DNA from: Algirhabdus cladophorae
GTDB lineage: Bacteria; Pseudomonadota; Alphaproteobacteria; Rhodobacterales; Rhodobacteraceae
Length of the DNA: 64,000 nt
Assembly: GCF_044772865.1 (NCBI RefSeq)
Contig: NZ_CP173029.1
Location: forward strand, 1,674,001-1,738,000
Direction: 5' to 3'
The position numbers and the translations under genes are program-made. Of this stretch, positions 43,036 to 51,438 are shown piece by piece. The notes under the pieces were generated by a model. It was given only the letters and a program-made list of their open reading frames with translations. It was not told where the DNA came from and ran no database searches. Numbering within the stretch: position 1 is the stretch's first letter; each line of letters begins with the position of its first letter.

Positions 43036-43635
43036 ATGACCCAGACAGACACTGACATCTCCACATTGGTTGGCTCGCGGATTTGCCATGACCTTATCAG
43101 CCCTTTGGGTGCGATTGCCAACGGGATTGAACTTATGTCGATGTCTGGTCTTGCCAATAGTCCTGAGATTGCGCTGATTGCAGAAAGTATCGAATGCGCC
43201 AATGCCCGCGTGCGGTTCTTCCGCATTGCTTATGGGACCACCGCCACGGAACAACGCATTGGCCGGGCCGAGATCGTATCGATCCTGACGGATATGTCCA
43301 AAGGTGGGCGTCTGACCTACAAATGGGATCCAGCTTCGGACATTTTGCGCCAAGAGGTGCGTTTGCTGTTTTTGCTCTGCCAGTGCCTTGAAACTGCAAT
43401 GCCTTACGGTGGCGTGATCCGTATCGAAGAATTGCCCAGCGGGTGGCGTCTGACGGGTCTGTCCGAAAAGGTCAAAATCACGCCCGAGACATGGGATGTG
43501 TTGAACACCTCCAAGGTATCTCCACCAGTGGCCGCAGCAGAGGTGCAATTTGCCTTGGCCGGACAAGTACTGGCCGACCAAGGCCGTGTTGTGAACCTCA
43601 CCCAAACCGAAACGGGCGTGATTTTACGCCTGTAG
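43036..43635 (+). CDS. chpT: Histidine phosphotransferase ChpT
   Basis: ChpT passes phosphate from the hybrid kinase CckA to the response regulator CtrA (and CpdR), controlling cell cycle, motility and gene-transfer-agent traits in alphaproteobacteria. The 199-residue protein has the phospho-acceptor His in LVGSRICHDLISPLGAIANG, an HK-like dimer helix, and a degenerate ATPase-like C-domain. Sequence and the DUF3553 neighbour agree with Rhodobacteraceae ChpT. Confidence 0.93.
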   Translation: MTQTDTDISTLVGSRICHDLISPLGAIANGIELMSMSGLANSPEIALIAESIECANARVRFFRIAYGTTATEQRIGRAEIVSILTDMSKGGRLTYKWDPASDILRQEVRLLFLLCQCLETAMPYGGVIRIEELPSGWRLTGLSEKVKITPETWDVLNTSKVSPPVAAAEVQFALAGQVLADQGRVVNLTQTETGVILRL

Positions 43636-43640
43636 CGCTG

Positions 43641-44894
43641 CTAGGCCCGGACGGTTCCGTCACCTTCAACAAGATATTTAAAGCTGGTCAATTGCTCGGC
43701 CCCGACAGGACCGCGCGCATGCATTTTACCAGTAGCGATACCGATCTCGGCCCCCATGCCAAACTCACCACCATCAGCAAACTGAGTAGAGGCATTGCGC
43801 ATCAAAATAGCGCTATCGAGACGGGTAAAGAAATAGTCTGCGACCGCATCGTCCTCGGTCAGAACACAATCGGTGTGGTTTGACCCGTAGTAACGGATAT
43901 GCTTTACAGCTTCTTCTTTAGTATCAACCACTTTCACGGCAATCTTCATGTCCAGAAATTCGGTACCCCAATCATCTTCAGTCGCAGGGATGCTGCCATG
44001 AAGGCCCTGCGCGCGCACTTCAACGCCTGCGGCGATCAGATCATCGACCAAGGTCTGACCTAGGCCTTCAGCGATATCGCGGTGGATCAACAGGCACTCT
44101 GCAGATCCACAAATTCCGGTGCGACGGGTCTTGGCGTTCAACACGACACGACGGGCTTTTTCAACGTCGGCCGCTTTGTCCACATAAATGTGGCAAATCC
44201 CTTCGAGATGGGCAAAGACAGGCACCCGCGCCTCGCGTTGCACCAAACCAACCAACCCTTTACCGCCACGGGGCACGATCACGTCCACAGTGTCTGTCAT
44301 CGTCAGCATCTCTTGCACCGCTGCGCGATCACGGGTGGGGACCAATTGTACAGCATCCGCAGGCAAGCCTGCAGTTTCCAACCCGTGCACCAAGCACTGA
44401 TGGATCGCACCTGAGGAATGAAAACTTTCCGAGCCCCCGCGCAGGATCACTGCATTGCCCGCCTTCAGGCACAAAGCCCCTGCATCCGCTGTGACATTGG
44501 GCCTGCTTTCATAGATCACACCGATCACTCCTAAAGGCGTGCGCACCCGGCGGATATGCAGCCCACTGGCCATATCCCATTCGGTCATCACGTCGCCTAC
44601 AGGATCCTTCTGTTCGGCCACAGCCCGCAAGCCGTCAACGATGCCTTGGACACGGGCCTCATCCAGCAATAGCCTGTCCAGCATCGCCGGGCTCAGGCCC
44701 TTGTCGCGCCCAAATTCCATGTCCCGCCCATTGGCCTCGATGATTTTGGCGCGGTTCTTCCAGACGGCTTCTGCGGCGCCGATCAAGGCCGCGTGTTTGC
44801 GTTCAGCCGTGGCAAAGGCCAGCTCGGCGCTGGCGGCTTTCGCCCGTGACCCGATGTCCGCCATCAGGGTTTTGATATCTACGTGTTTGTCCAT
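43641..44894 (-). CDS. proA: Glutamate-5-semialdehyde dehydrogenase
   Basis: ProA reduces gamma-glutamyl phosphate to glutamate-5-semialdehyde, the second step of proline synthesis. The 417 residues show PLGVIGVIYESRPNV, the catalytic Cys in TRRTGICGSAECLL and the C-terminal EFGMGAEIGIATGKMHARGP. It starts one base after the proB stop, so ProB and ProA are translated together. Confidence 0.97.
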   Translation of the reverse strand: MDKHVDIKTLMADIGSRAKAASAELAFATAERKHAALIGAAEAVWKNRAKIIEANGRDMEFGRDKGLSPAMLDRLLLDEARVQGIVDGLRAVAEQKDPVGDVMTEWDMASGLHIRRVRTPLGVIGVIYESRPNVTADAGALCLKAGNAVILRGGSESFHSSGAIHQCLVHGLETAGLPADAVQLVPTRDRAAVQEMLTMTDTVDVIVPRGGKGLVGLVQREARVPVFAHLEGICHIYVDKAADVEKARRVVLNAKTRRTGICGSAECLLIHRDIAEGLGQTLVDDLIAAGVEVRAQGLHGSIPATEDDWGTEFLDMKIAVKVVDTKEEAVKHIRYYGSNHTDCVLTEDDAVADYFFTRLDSAILMRNASTQFADGGEFGMGAEIGIATGKMHARGPVGAEQLTSFKYLVEGDGTVRA

Positions 44895-46001
44895 TTAGAC
44901 CACCATGTCGTCTCTGTGAATAAGCGCTGCCCGCCCAGGGTAGCCCAAGGCGGCTTCGATGTCTTGGCTTTGGCGTCCCGCGATCAGATGGGCCTCAGCA
45001 CTTGCATAGCGCACGAGGCCGACCCCAAGGCGGGTGCCGTCCGGTCGTTCAATAGCCACGGGATCGCCCCGCCCAAACTCACCCGCGACGTCCGTCACAC
45101 CGGCAGGCAGCAAGGATTTTCCAGCCAACAGCGCCTTAGCAGCCCCTGCATCCAAGGTCACCACGCCCTTGGGTGGCATCGCCGCGATCCAGCGTTTGCG
45201 GGCAAGTTGCGGGTCGTCTTTGGGCATGAACCAAGTGGCTTTGGCATCGTCGTATAGCGCCGACAGGCAATGCTCTGGCAGGCCCAATGTAATCGCCATG
45301 GCACAGCCCGCATCTGTCGCCATTTTGGCCGCCATAACCTTGGTTTTCATCCCACCTTTGGACAGACCAGAGGCTGCGTCTCCGGCCATAGCCTCTATTT
45401 CAAAGGTAATTTCCTGCACAACATCAATGTGTTGCGCGCCACTATTCATGTTGGGATCGCCAGTATACAGCCCATCTACGTCGCTGAGCAGAACCAGTTG
45501 ATCTGCACCGATTGTCACGGCCACTTGGGCGGCCAACCGGTCATTATCACCGTAGCGGATCTCATCCGTGGCCACAGTGTCGTTTTCATTAACGATGGGC
45601 ACCACGCCGAGGCCCAGCAATTGTTCAAGCGTTGCGCGCGTGTTCAAATAGCGCCTGCGATCTGCACTGTCCTCTAGGGTCAACAAAACCTGAGCGGTGC
45701 GAATACCATGGGCCTCAAACGCGCCATCATAAGCGCGGGCCAAGTGGATTTGGCCTACAGCGGCTGCGGCCTGGGATTGTTCCAAAGCCAGCGCGCCTGC
45801 AGGTAAACCCAACAAATGACGGCCCAATGCAATCGATCCGGAAGAGACGAAAACAACTTCAACGCCCTGCTCTTTAAGCTGCGCTGCATCGGCGACAAGC
45901 GAGTTCAACCACGCGGATTTCAAAACACCAGCGGCGGCGTCCACCAAAAGGGCCGAGCCGATTTTAACAACCAGTCGTTTGGGTGTCCTTAGGGCTTCCA
46001 T
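44895..46001 (-). CDS. proB: Glutamate 5-kinase
   Basis: ProB phosphorylates glutamate as the first and feedback-inhibited step of proline synthesis. The 368 residues include an amino-acid kinase domain (VVKIGSALLVD, VSSGSIALG, NENDTVATDEIRYGDND, SDVDGLYTGDP) and a C-terminal PUA domain (~280-365). It overlaps the end of obgE by 13 bases and leads directly into proA. Confidence 0.97.
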   Translation of the reverse strand: MEALRTPKRLVVKIGSALLVDAAAGVLKSAWLNSLVADAAQLKEQGVEVVFVSSGSIALGRHLLGLPAGALALEQSQAAAAVGQIHLARAYDGAFEAHGIRTAQVLLTLEDSADRRRYLNTRATLEQLLGLGVVPIVNENDTVATDEIRYGDNDRLAAQVAVTIGADQLVLLSDVDGLYTGDPNMNSGAQHIDVVQEITFEIEAMAGDAASGLSKGGMKTKVMAAKMATDAGCAMAITLGLPEHCLSALYDDAKATWFMPKDDPQLARKRWIAAMPPKGVVTLDAGAAKALLAGKSLLPAGVTDVAGEFGRGDPVAIERPDGTRLGVGLVRYASAEAHLIAGRQSQDIEAALGYPGRAALIHRDDMVV

Positions 46002-47026
46002 GTTTCAGGTTCCACATCTGCATTCTTCAGCCGCAGACGATCCTCTTCGATCTCGGAACGCACAGCGCGCAACACTTGGGGCAGACCTTCGCGACTGACC
46101 CCTGACAACATCATCACGCGGGCTCCCACGGCCTGTTCAAGCTCGGCTTTGGCCGCCGCCCGTTCTTCTTCGTCGAGCGCGTCGATCTTGTTCAGCGCTG
46201 TGACCCTTGGTTTGAACGCCAACTCACCGCCATAGGCCTCGAGTTCGGTGATGATGGTTTGGTAATCCTCGGCAATCGTCTCGGACGTGCCATCCACCAA
46301 ATGCAACAAGACCGAACAGCGTTCCACATGTCCCAAAAACCGGTCCCCGATACCGCGCCCCTCAGAGGCGCCAGCAATCAGACCCGGAATATCGGCCATG
46401 ACAAACTCTGCGTTATCAATGCCCACCACGCCCAAATTAGGATGCAGCGTGGTAAAGGGATAATCCGCAATCTTGGGCCGCGCATTGGAACTGGCAGCCA
46501 AAAACGTGGACTTACCAGCGTTGGGCATGCCCAACAGACCTGCATCGGCGATCAGTTTCAAACGCAGCCAGATTGTGCGTTCGACTCCCGGTAGGCCTGG
46601 ATTGGCACGACGTGGCGCTTGGTTCGTGGCAGATTTGAAATGGAGGTTGCCAAAGCCACCATTACCACCTTTGGCCAACACAACGCGCTGGCCCACTTCG
46701 GTGATATCGGCGATGACCGTTTCCTGATCTTCGTCCAGAATTTCAGTGCCCACAGGCACGCGCAAGACAATTGTGTCGCCATCCGCACCCGTGCGTTGCG
46801 CGCCCATACCGGGCACACCGTTCTTTGCGAAAAAGTGCTGTTGGTAGCGAAAATCGATCAGCGTGTTCAGCCCATCGACGGCTTCCGCCACCACATCGCC
46901 ACCACGGCCACCGTCGCCCCCATCAGGACCACCGTATTCGATGTACTTTTCACGGCGAAAGCTGACGCAACCCCCACCACCACCGCCGGAACGGATGTAG
47001 ACTTTTGCAAGATCAAGAAACTTCAT
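45989..47026 (-). CDS. obgE: Ribosome-assembly GTPase Obg (CgtA)
   Basis: Obg/CgtA is a GTPase of large-subunit assembly and growth control. The 345-residue protein has the glycine-rich Obg domain (KVYIRSGGGGGGCVSFRREK, GPDGGDGGRGGDV) and a G domain with G1 GMPNAGKSTFL, G3 DIPGLIAGAS and G4 NKID. It heads an obgE-proB-proA transcript, an arrangement common in this group. Confidence 0.97.
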   Translation of the reverse strand: MKFLDLAKVYIRSGGGGGGCVSFRREKYIEYGGPDGGDGGRGGDVVAEAVDGLNTLIDFRYQQHFFAKNGVPGMGAQRTGADGDTIVLRVPVGTEILDEDQETVIADITEVGQRVVLAKGGNGGFGNLHFKSATNQAPRRANPGLPGVERTIWLRLKLIADAGLLGMPNAGKSTFLAASSNARPKIADYPFTTLHPNLGVVGIDNAEFVMADIPGLIAGASEGRGIGDRFLGHVERCSVLLHLVDGTSETIAEDYQTIITELEAYGGELAFKPRVTALNKIDALDEEERAAAKAELEQAVGARVMMLSGVSREGLPQVLRAVRSEIEEDRLRLKNADVEPETWKP

Positions 47027-47058
47027 GGATGTGTCCTATCCTGACCTTGCCAAGGGCC

Positions 47059-47619
47059 TCAAGTACATTTCTTGGAATAGGTCCAAGTGGCAACAGCTGC
47101 GTCGCGGGCAACCGAAAAGGCTTCGGCATCGCCCAAGTATTCAAAACCTTGGTTGGTCAGGACCCGTGCCGAAGCCGGATTGTCCTGAAACACCTCTGCA
47201 AAGATGGTTTTGCTGGCTTGCGGATTGGCGGCAAATAGCGCCTGCAAGGCCTCACTCGCGATCCCACTGTTCCATAGGGCGGGCACGACCCAATAGCCGA
47301 TCTCGGATTGCTCACGGTCCAGGCGTTCTAAACTGATCAGCCCCATCAAGTCATCGCCCCGCTCCGAGGGTACAACAATGGCCCAGATGTCTTCGGTACG
47401 CGCGGGATTATGGGCACGCTCCAACAACGCGTCAGAGGCACCGGGCGGCATCGGATGCGGTATCGACGTGGTGGATCGGGCCACACGTTCGTCACTGGCG
47501 TGTTGGGTGATTTGGCCAAGATCACTGGATTGTATGGGACGCAGCACAAAGCGTTCTGTGCGGATCACAACCTGAGGGGCCCGCGCATCATTTTGGGGTA
47601 CTTGAGAGGTCTGCTTCAT
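47059..47619 (-). CDS. GNAT-family N-acetyltransferase (RimJ-like)
   Basis: The ~186-residue protein has the RimJ/RimL-type GNAT pattern: RTERFVLRPIQSSDLGQI near the start, EIGYWVVPALWNSGIASEAL as the acetyl-CoA loop, and VFQDNPASARVLTNQGFEY. The substrate may be a protein N-terminus or a small amine. ATG 47619 overlaps the LysE stop; an open frame reaching 48063 lies over the LysE gene and is ignored. It is the last of three overlapping genes GNAT-LysE-GNAT. Confidence 0.87.
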   Translation of the reverse strand: MKQTSQVPQNDARAPQVVIRTERFVLRPIQSSDLGQITQHASDERVARSTTSIPHPMPPGASDALLERAHNPARTEDIWAIVVPSERGDDLMGLISLERLDREQSEIGYWVVPALWNSGIASEALQALFAANPQASKTIFAEVFQDNPASARVLTNQGFEYLGDAEAFSVARDAAVATWTYSKKCT

Positions 47620-48221
47620 GACTGGGCTCCTGCGAACACTGCGTAAAAGACGGACAGCACTGTAAGGGCCGCAAGGCCCCACATTAGGTATTTCTCGGCA
47701 GGTTTGCCTGCCACCGTGGCGGCGATGCGATCGCCTGCGAAAGTCCAAATAGGATGCAAAAGCAACTGGGTGATTAACAACACTGCGGCAATCGTGGCGG
47801 TGGCTGTGAAAACTGGCGTGCCCGGGGTCACAAAGCTGGTGAAGCCACCAACAATCATCGCCCATGCTTTGGGATTGAGCGGATGCACTATCAGGCCTGC
47901 CCAAAATGACGGCGCGGGTGCATCGCCTGAATCCGTGTTCAGTCGCAAATTGGCCACGCGCCACGCAAGATAGCAAATATAGGCCACGGACAGCCATTTG
48001 AGCACTTCGAATATCCAAGGGGCCTGATCTGCCAGTTCCATCAGTCCAAACCCAACGGGCCAAATGATCAATTGTTTGCCCAAGGCCACGCCTGCGACAA
48101 ACGGGAGGGCCGCCTTGAACCCAAACCGTGCCCCTGTGGCCAAAAGGGCCATGTTTGCAGGTCCAGGGGTACCCACTTGGCTGGCTGCAAATACAGCAAA
48201 ACTGGTGATGGCTACACTCAT
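47616..48221 (-). CDS. LysE-family exporter
   Basis: The ~201-residue membrane protein has about six helices and the family N-terminal motif ASQVGTPGPANMALLATGARFG, followed by PLNPKAWAMIVGG. LysE/RhtB members export amino acids or related compounds. Both ends overlap GNAT genes by four bases, which raises the possibility that the amines acetylated are linked to the exported compound. ATG 48221 is chosen over 48236 for the overlap and because MSVAITSF starts the family. Confidence 0.87.
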   Translation of the reverse strand: MSVAITSFAVFAASQVGTPGPANMALLATGARFGFKAALPFVAGVALGKQLIIWPVGFGLMELADQAPWIFEVLKWLSVAYICYLAWRVANLRLNTDSGDAPAPSFWAGLIVHPLNPKAWAMIVGGFTSFVTPGTPVFTATATIAAVLLITQLLLHPIWTFAGDRIAATVAGKPAEKYLMWGLAALTVLSVFYAVFAGAQS

Positions 48222-48724
48222 TGCTGTGCCTCCCAATCAGCGCGGGTCAATTCCACTTCCACATGGTCCAAATCCGCGCCTTGGGCCGTGCAATGCTGCC
48301 GACCACGGCGCAAATATTTAAAGCCAAGTTTATCCAGCACCCGCTTCGAAGGCGCATTATTGGGGAAATAGCCGGCCCCGATCTGGTTGGCTTGGGTCTG
48401 TTGAAAATAAGTCTCAAGCACAGCACGCCCTGCCTCTGTGGCAAGACCACGGCCCCAAAAGGCGGGTGTCAGATAGTAGCCAAAATCGGTGCCACAGGAC
48501 AGTCCGCCAATCAGCGTGCCATCCAAACTGATCCCCATCAAACCGGGCCAGCGTGAACCACCATTTTCATCCAGTATCCGCAGGTCACTGTGTGAAAACG
48601 GAAACGGGACACGGGCAAGCCATTGGGACACTGAATAATTATTCAGCATTTCAACCACGCGGTCCCCGTCAGCCGCCACCAAAGGGCGCATAACCAATCG
48701 ATCTGTAACAATTTGGGATATCAT
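48218..48724 (-). CDS. GNAT-family N-acetyltransferase (RimJ/RimL-like)
   Basis: The 168-residue protein has the pattern VTDRLVMRPLVAADGDRVVE at its N-terminus, GYYLTPAFWGRGLATEAGRA as the acetyl-CoA-binding loop, and YFPNNAPSKRVLDKLGFKY. It is the first of the three overlapping genes GNAT-LysE-GNAT and is related to, but not a copy of, the GNAT at 47059. The substrate is unknown. Confidence 0.87.
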   Translation of the reverse strand: MISQIVTDRLVMRPLVAADGDRVVEMLNNYSVSQWLARVPFPFSHSDLRILDENGGSRWPGLMGISLDGTLIGGLSCGTDFGYYLTPAFWGRGLATEAGRAVLETYFQQTQANQIGAGYFPNNAPSKRVLDKLGFKYLRRGRQHCTAQGADLDHVEVELTRADWEAQQ

Positions 48725-48742
48725 TCTGGATCCCCCGTTTGA

Positions 48743-48776
48743 AAAAAGAAAAAGGACCGGCGTTTCCGCCGATCCC
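48743..48776 (-). terminator. Rho-independent terminator after rpmA
   Basis: On the minus strand GGATCGGCG and CGCCGGTCC pair around GAAA and are followed by TTTTTCTTTTTT. It lies about 30 bases after the rpmA stop. Confidence 0.88.
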
Positions 48777-48804
48777 CTAAAAAATTTAAACCTGAGGTTT
48801 CGGC

Positions 48805-49074
48805 TTATTCAGCGGCCTCCGCCACTGGGAGAACCGAAATAAAGGTACGCTGTTTCAGGCCTTTGTGAAATTTCACTTGGCCTTCGACAGTTGCAAAGAT
48901 CGTGTGGTCTTTGCCCATGCCAACGCCTGCGCCCGGCCACATCTTTGTGCCACGCTGACGCATGATGATGTTGCCTGGGATGACAGCTTCGCCACCAAAT
49001 TTTTTAACGCCGAGGCGACGACCAGCTGAGTCGCGACCGTTACGGGATGAACCGCCTGCTTTTTTATGTGCCAT
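48805..49074 (-). CDS. rpmA: 50S ribosomal protein L27
   Basis: L27 is a large-subunit protein whose N-terminus lies near the peptidyl-transferase centre. The 89 residues start MAHKKAGGSSRNGRDSAGRR and continue KFGGEAVIPGNIIMRQRGTK, all conserved, with a short acidic tail (VAEAAE). It follows rplU at a distance of 11 bases. Confidence 0.97.
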   Translation of the reverse strand: MAHKKAGGSSRNGRDSAGRRLGVKKFGGEAVIPGNIIMRQRGTKMWPGAGVGMGKDHTIFATVEGQVKFHKGLKQRTFISVLPVAEAAE

Positions 49075-49085
49075 GGTGTCTCTCC

Positions 49086-49817
49086 TTAGCCTTTCATAAG
49101 CTCGGAAGCTTGTTTAATCCATTCGTCGCGCTCGATGCGACCTTTGAACGACAGTTGGTCATCCATATACGCGATTTCTTCAGAATTCCAAGCTGCGATC
49201 TGGTCGAAGTGGAAAACGCCGTTCTCGTGCAGCAAGCCTTCCAGCTTGGGACCTACGCCTGAGATCAGCTTCAGATCGTCTGCTTTGCCATCGCGGGCTT
49301 CGGTCAGCAGGTTGGCCGGCTTCACAGCTGCAGTATCTGCTGTGGCCTCTTCAACCTTTGGCGCGGCTTTGGCTTTAGGAGCCGCTGCTTTCTTTTCGGC
49401 CTTAGGAGCGGCTACTTTTTTCGCAGCAGGCTTGCTTGCTGCAGCCGCGGCTACAGCCACACCAGCAACAGAACCAGCGCCAACGGCGGCCTTAACGCCG
49501 GACTTGTCTGCGCCTTTTTCCAAAATATCGGTGACGCGCAACAGTGTCAGTTGCTGACGGTGACCTTTGGTCCGCTTGGACGAGTGCTTACGACGGCGTT
49601 TGACAAAGTTGATTGTCTTGACGCCTTTGATCTGGTCGATGACTTCGGCTTGGACGCCTGCGCCTTCAACAGTTGGGCTACCAACAGTTGAACCAACCAT
49701 GAGAATTTCGTTGAATTGTACGGTTTCACCCGCATCAGCAGCCAGTTTCTCAACACGCAGCACATCGCCGCTAGAAACTTTATACTGCTTGCCGCCAGTC
49801 TTGAGGACTGCAAACAT
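49086..49817 (-). CDS. rplU: 50S ribosomal protein L21 with C-terminal extension
   Basis: Residues ~1-103 are ordinary L21 (MFAVLKTGGKQYKVSSGDVL, TINFVKRRRKHSSKRTKGHR). An Ala/Lys/Pro-rich linker (~120-175) follows, and then a helix-hairpin-helix-like domain (~180-243) with LKLISGVGPKLEGLLHENGV and FKGRIERDEWIKQASEL. Total length of 243 residues is over twice that of a usual L21. Similar extensions are known from Rhodobacterales. The extra domain resembles nucleic-acid-binding domains, but its role on the ribosome is unknown. Confidence 0.95.
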   Translation of the reverse strand: MFAVLKTGGKQYKVSSGDVLRVEKLAADAGETVQFNEILMVGSTVGSPTVEGAGVQAEVIDQIKGVKTINFVKRRRKHSSKRTKGHRQQLTLLRVTDILEKGADKSGVKAAVGAGSVAGVAVAAAAASKPAAKKVAAPKAEKKAAAPKAKAAPKVEEATADTAAVKPANLLTEARDGKADDLKLISGVGPKLEGLLHENGVFHFDQIAAWNSEEIAYMDDQLSFKGRIERDEWIKQASELMKG

Positions 49818-49935
49818 GAGTTTATTCCTTTTTCACCGCGTCGTGTTGGTCCCTGTATTTACAGGCGTTTGGTACCAAGTAACAGCGCGCCCGTTGGGGC
49901 GTCATTTTAGTTCACTGGTCAGACGGATTCTGCCC
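49818..49935 (-). promoter_or_regulatory. Structured leader upstream of rplU
   Basis: The minus-strand leader contains three short inverted repeats: ACGCCC-CAAC-GGGCGC, TTGGTACCAA and CCTGTA-AA-TACAGG. Such structures in front of ribosomal protein genes often mediate autoregulation by the protein, but no known family was recognised. Confidence 0.4.
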
Positions 49936-49996
49936 AGATGGCGGCTTATCGTCAGGTTGACCTTGCAAGTCAAGGCAAAATGGGGTGCGTTGCGGT

Positions 49997-50389
49997 ATGT
50001 TTTCTAGGAAAATCTATATCTTATCTGTGCTTTGCCTGTCGGCCTGTTCTTCGGGACCCACTTCAAGTGGTGCAAACCATTTGGGCAATCCGCTGACTTG
50101 GCCCGCCGCAGCCCTGAACACTGGCCTGAACAATGCGTTCTACAATGCGCGACGCAACCGCGTGGCAGATTACGTGGCCCAAAACCAAAACCGCATCATG
50201 ACAAATGTGTCGACCCAAGGTGGTCCATTTTTGACCAAAGCCATGTCGTTGGCCCATGTGCGTCCTGCCCAACAGCCCGCAGTGTTGGCAGCCTTACAGG
50301 CCGATCCAGCGCTTTATGCTACTGACGCCGAGGCGTTGGTGGTGGCCTTGATGGTACACGGTGATCCACGCCCTGCCCCACAAGGCTAA
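49997..50389 (+). CDS. Small lipoprotein of unknown function
   Basis: The ~130-residue protein has a lipoprotein signal peptide MFSRKIYILSVLCLSAC with the lipobox LSAC, so the Cys becomes lipid-modified and the rest is periplasmic. The mature part is helical and Asn/Ala rich (AALNTGLNNAFYNARRNRVA). No family is recognised. An ATG at 49985 adds four residues. It stands alone, divergent from rplU. Confidence 0.72.
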   Translation: MFSRKIYILSVLCLSACSSGPTSSGANHLGNPLTWPAAALNTGLNNAFYNARRNRVADYVAQNQNRIMTNVSTQGGPFLTKAMSLAHVRPAQQPAVLAALQADPALYATDAEALVVALMVHGDPRPAPQG

Positions 50390-50400
50390 CGGGTTTGCGG

Positions 50401-51225
50401 CTAAAGGTCTTGACCGGCCATAAACTGAGAAGCCGCCACACCCAATGCCTGCGAGATCCCCACGAACATATCATCGAACCCTTCGAACAAAGCCCGGGTC
50501 AGATCACGGCCTTCTTCGGTCAGGGTCAGGTCCAGATATTGCGTAAGTTCCGCATCGGACAGGGGTTGATAGGCCATGGTCAAATAGCTGTAGACCCATT
50601 CGATTGTGGATTGGCGAATGTCAGGCTCTTGCGACCACACATCCGTCAGCATGTCTTCCTCGCTCAGGTCGAACCCGGCGGCAGGATCGCTGGCAAGACC
50701 CAAATAGAAGGCGTAATTGGCATTCATCGCGCCTACGACGTTGGTCTCGATCAGGTCATTTTCCAAAGTGAAGGTTTCGATGAGATCAAAGCGGGGATCC
50801 TCGGCCTCTGCCATGGACTGCATTTGCGCCTTGGCAGCCTCTTCCACAGCATTGTCTAGAAAAGCGATGCGCGCATTAAGCTCGAGCAGTACAATCTCTT
50901 GCCCAAGGTCCGAGTTAAAAAAGGTCAACAGCGGATCCAGATCTGTGTCTGCCAAGACCTCGCTCATGGTTGAGGTGACGATCTGATCCATGCGGTCCAA
51001 ATCGTAAATGGCCGACACGCTTTTGCGCCAGCCGTCCAAACCGCGCCCGGGGAACAGATCAGCAGCCAGATCATCGCCATAGCCCAAGCCCTCGTCGCGC
51101 ATCACTTCAATCAGCGGTCCGATTTTAAGGGCCTCAAACAAGGCGTTCATTTGCCCTTGGGCAAATCCCGCACAGGGCAAACAGGTCACCAACAGTGCGC
51201 AGAAACTCATCTTGATAGAGTGCAT
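50401..51225 (-). CDS. Secreted DUF2059 protein
   Basis: The ~274-residue protein has a signal peptide (KMSFCALLVTCLPCAGFAQG) and two related helical parts. The C-terminal DUF2059-like region carries YLDLTLTEEGRDLTRALFEG. It is exported to the periplasm; function unknown. ATG 51225 follows GAGGATTCAA, and the upstream part of the frame to 51303 has no signal. It converges on the lipoprotein gene, 11 bases apart. Confidence 0.82.
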   Translation of the reverse strand: MHSIKMSFCALLVTCLPCAGFAQGQMNALFEALKIGPLIEVMRDEGLGYGDDLAADLFPGRGLDGWRKSVSAIYDLDRMDQIVTSTMSEVLADTDLDPLLTFFNSDLGQEIVLLELNARIAFLDNAVEEAAKAQMQSMAEAEDPRFDLIETFTLENDLIETNVVGAMNANYAFYLGLASDPAAGFDLSEEDMLTDVWSQEPDIRQSTIEWVYSYLTMAYQPLSDAELTQYLDLTLTEEGRDLTRALFEGFDDMFVGISQALGVAASQFMAGQDL

Positions 51226-51438
51226 TTGAATCCTCACAGGCGATTTTCCCCGACCATAGAGGCATGGCGCGTCCTGTCCAGCCAAACCACGGCCCGTGCA
51301 CATGGCCAGCAGTCACAAAATTGGCACCGGCAGGGTAATGCGCAAATAGCCCCTCCTCCCATGCTGGATCCGGTGGGGAGGGCCTTGCGTCCCGTGCAGC
51401 TTCAGGGCATTTAGTTCATAGATTAAGGAGTGCACGTG

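Noticed and set aside
42826..43605. 259-residue minus-strand frame covering the DUF3553 gene and chpT
   Set aside because: Only the last 60 residues (from ATG 43008) match a family; the rest is the complement of chpT.
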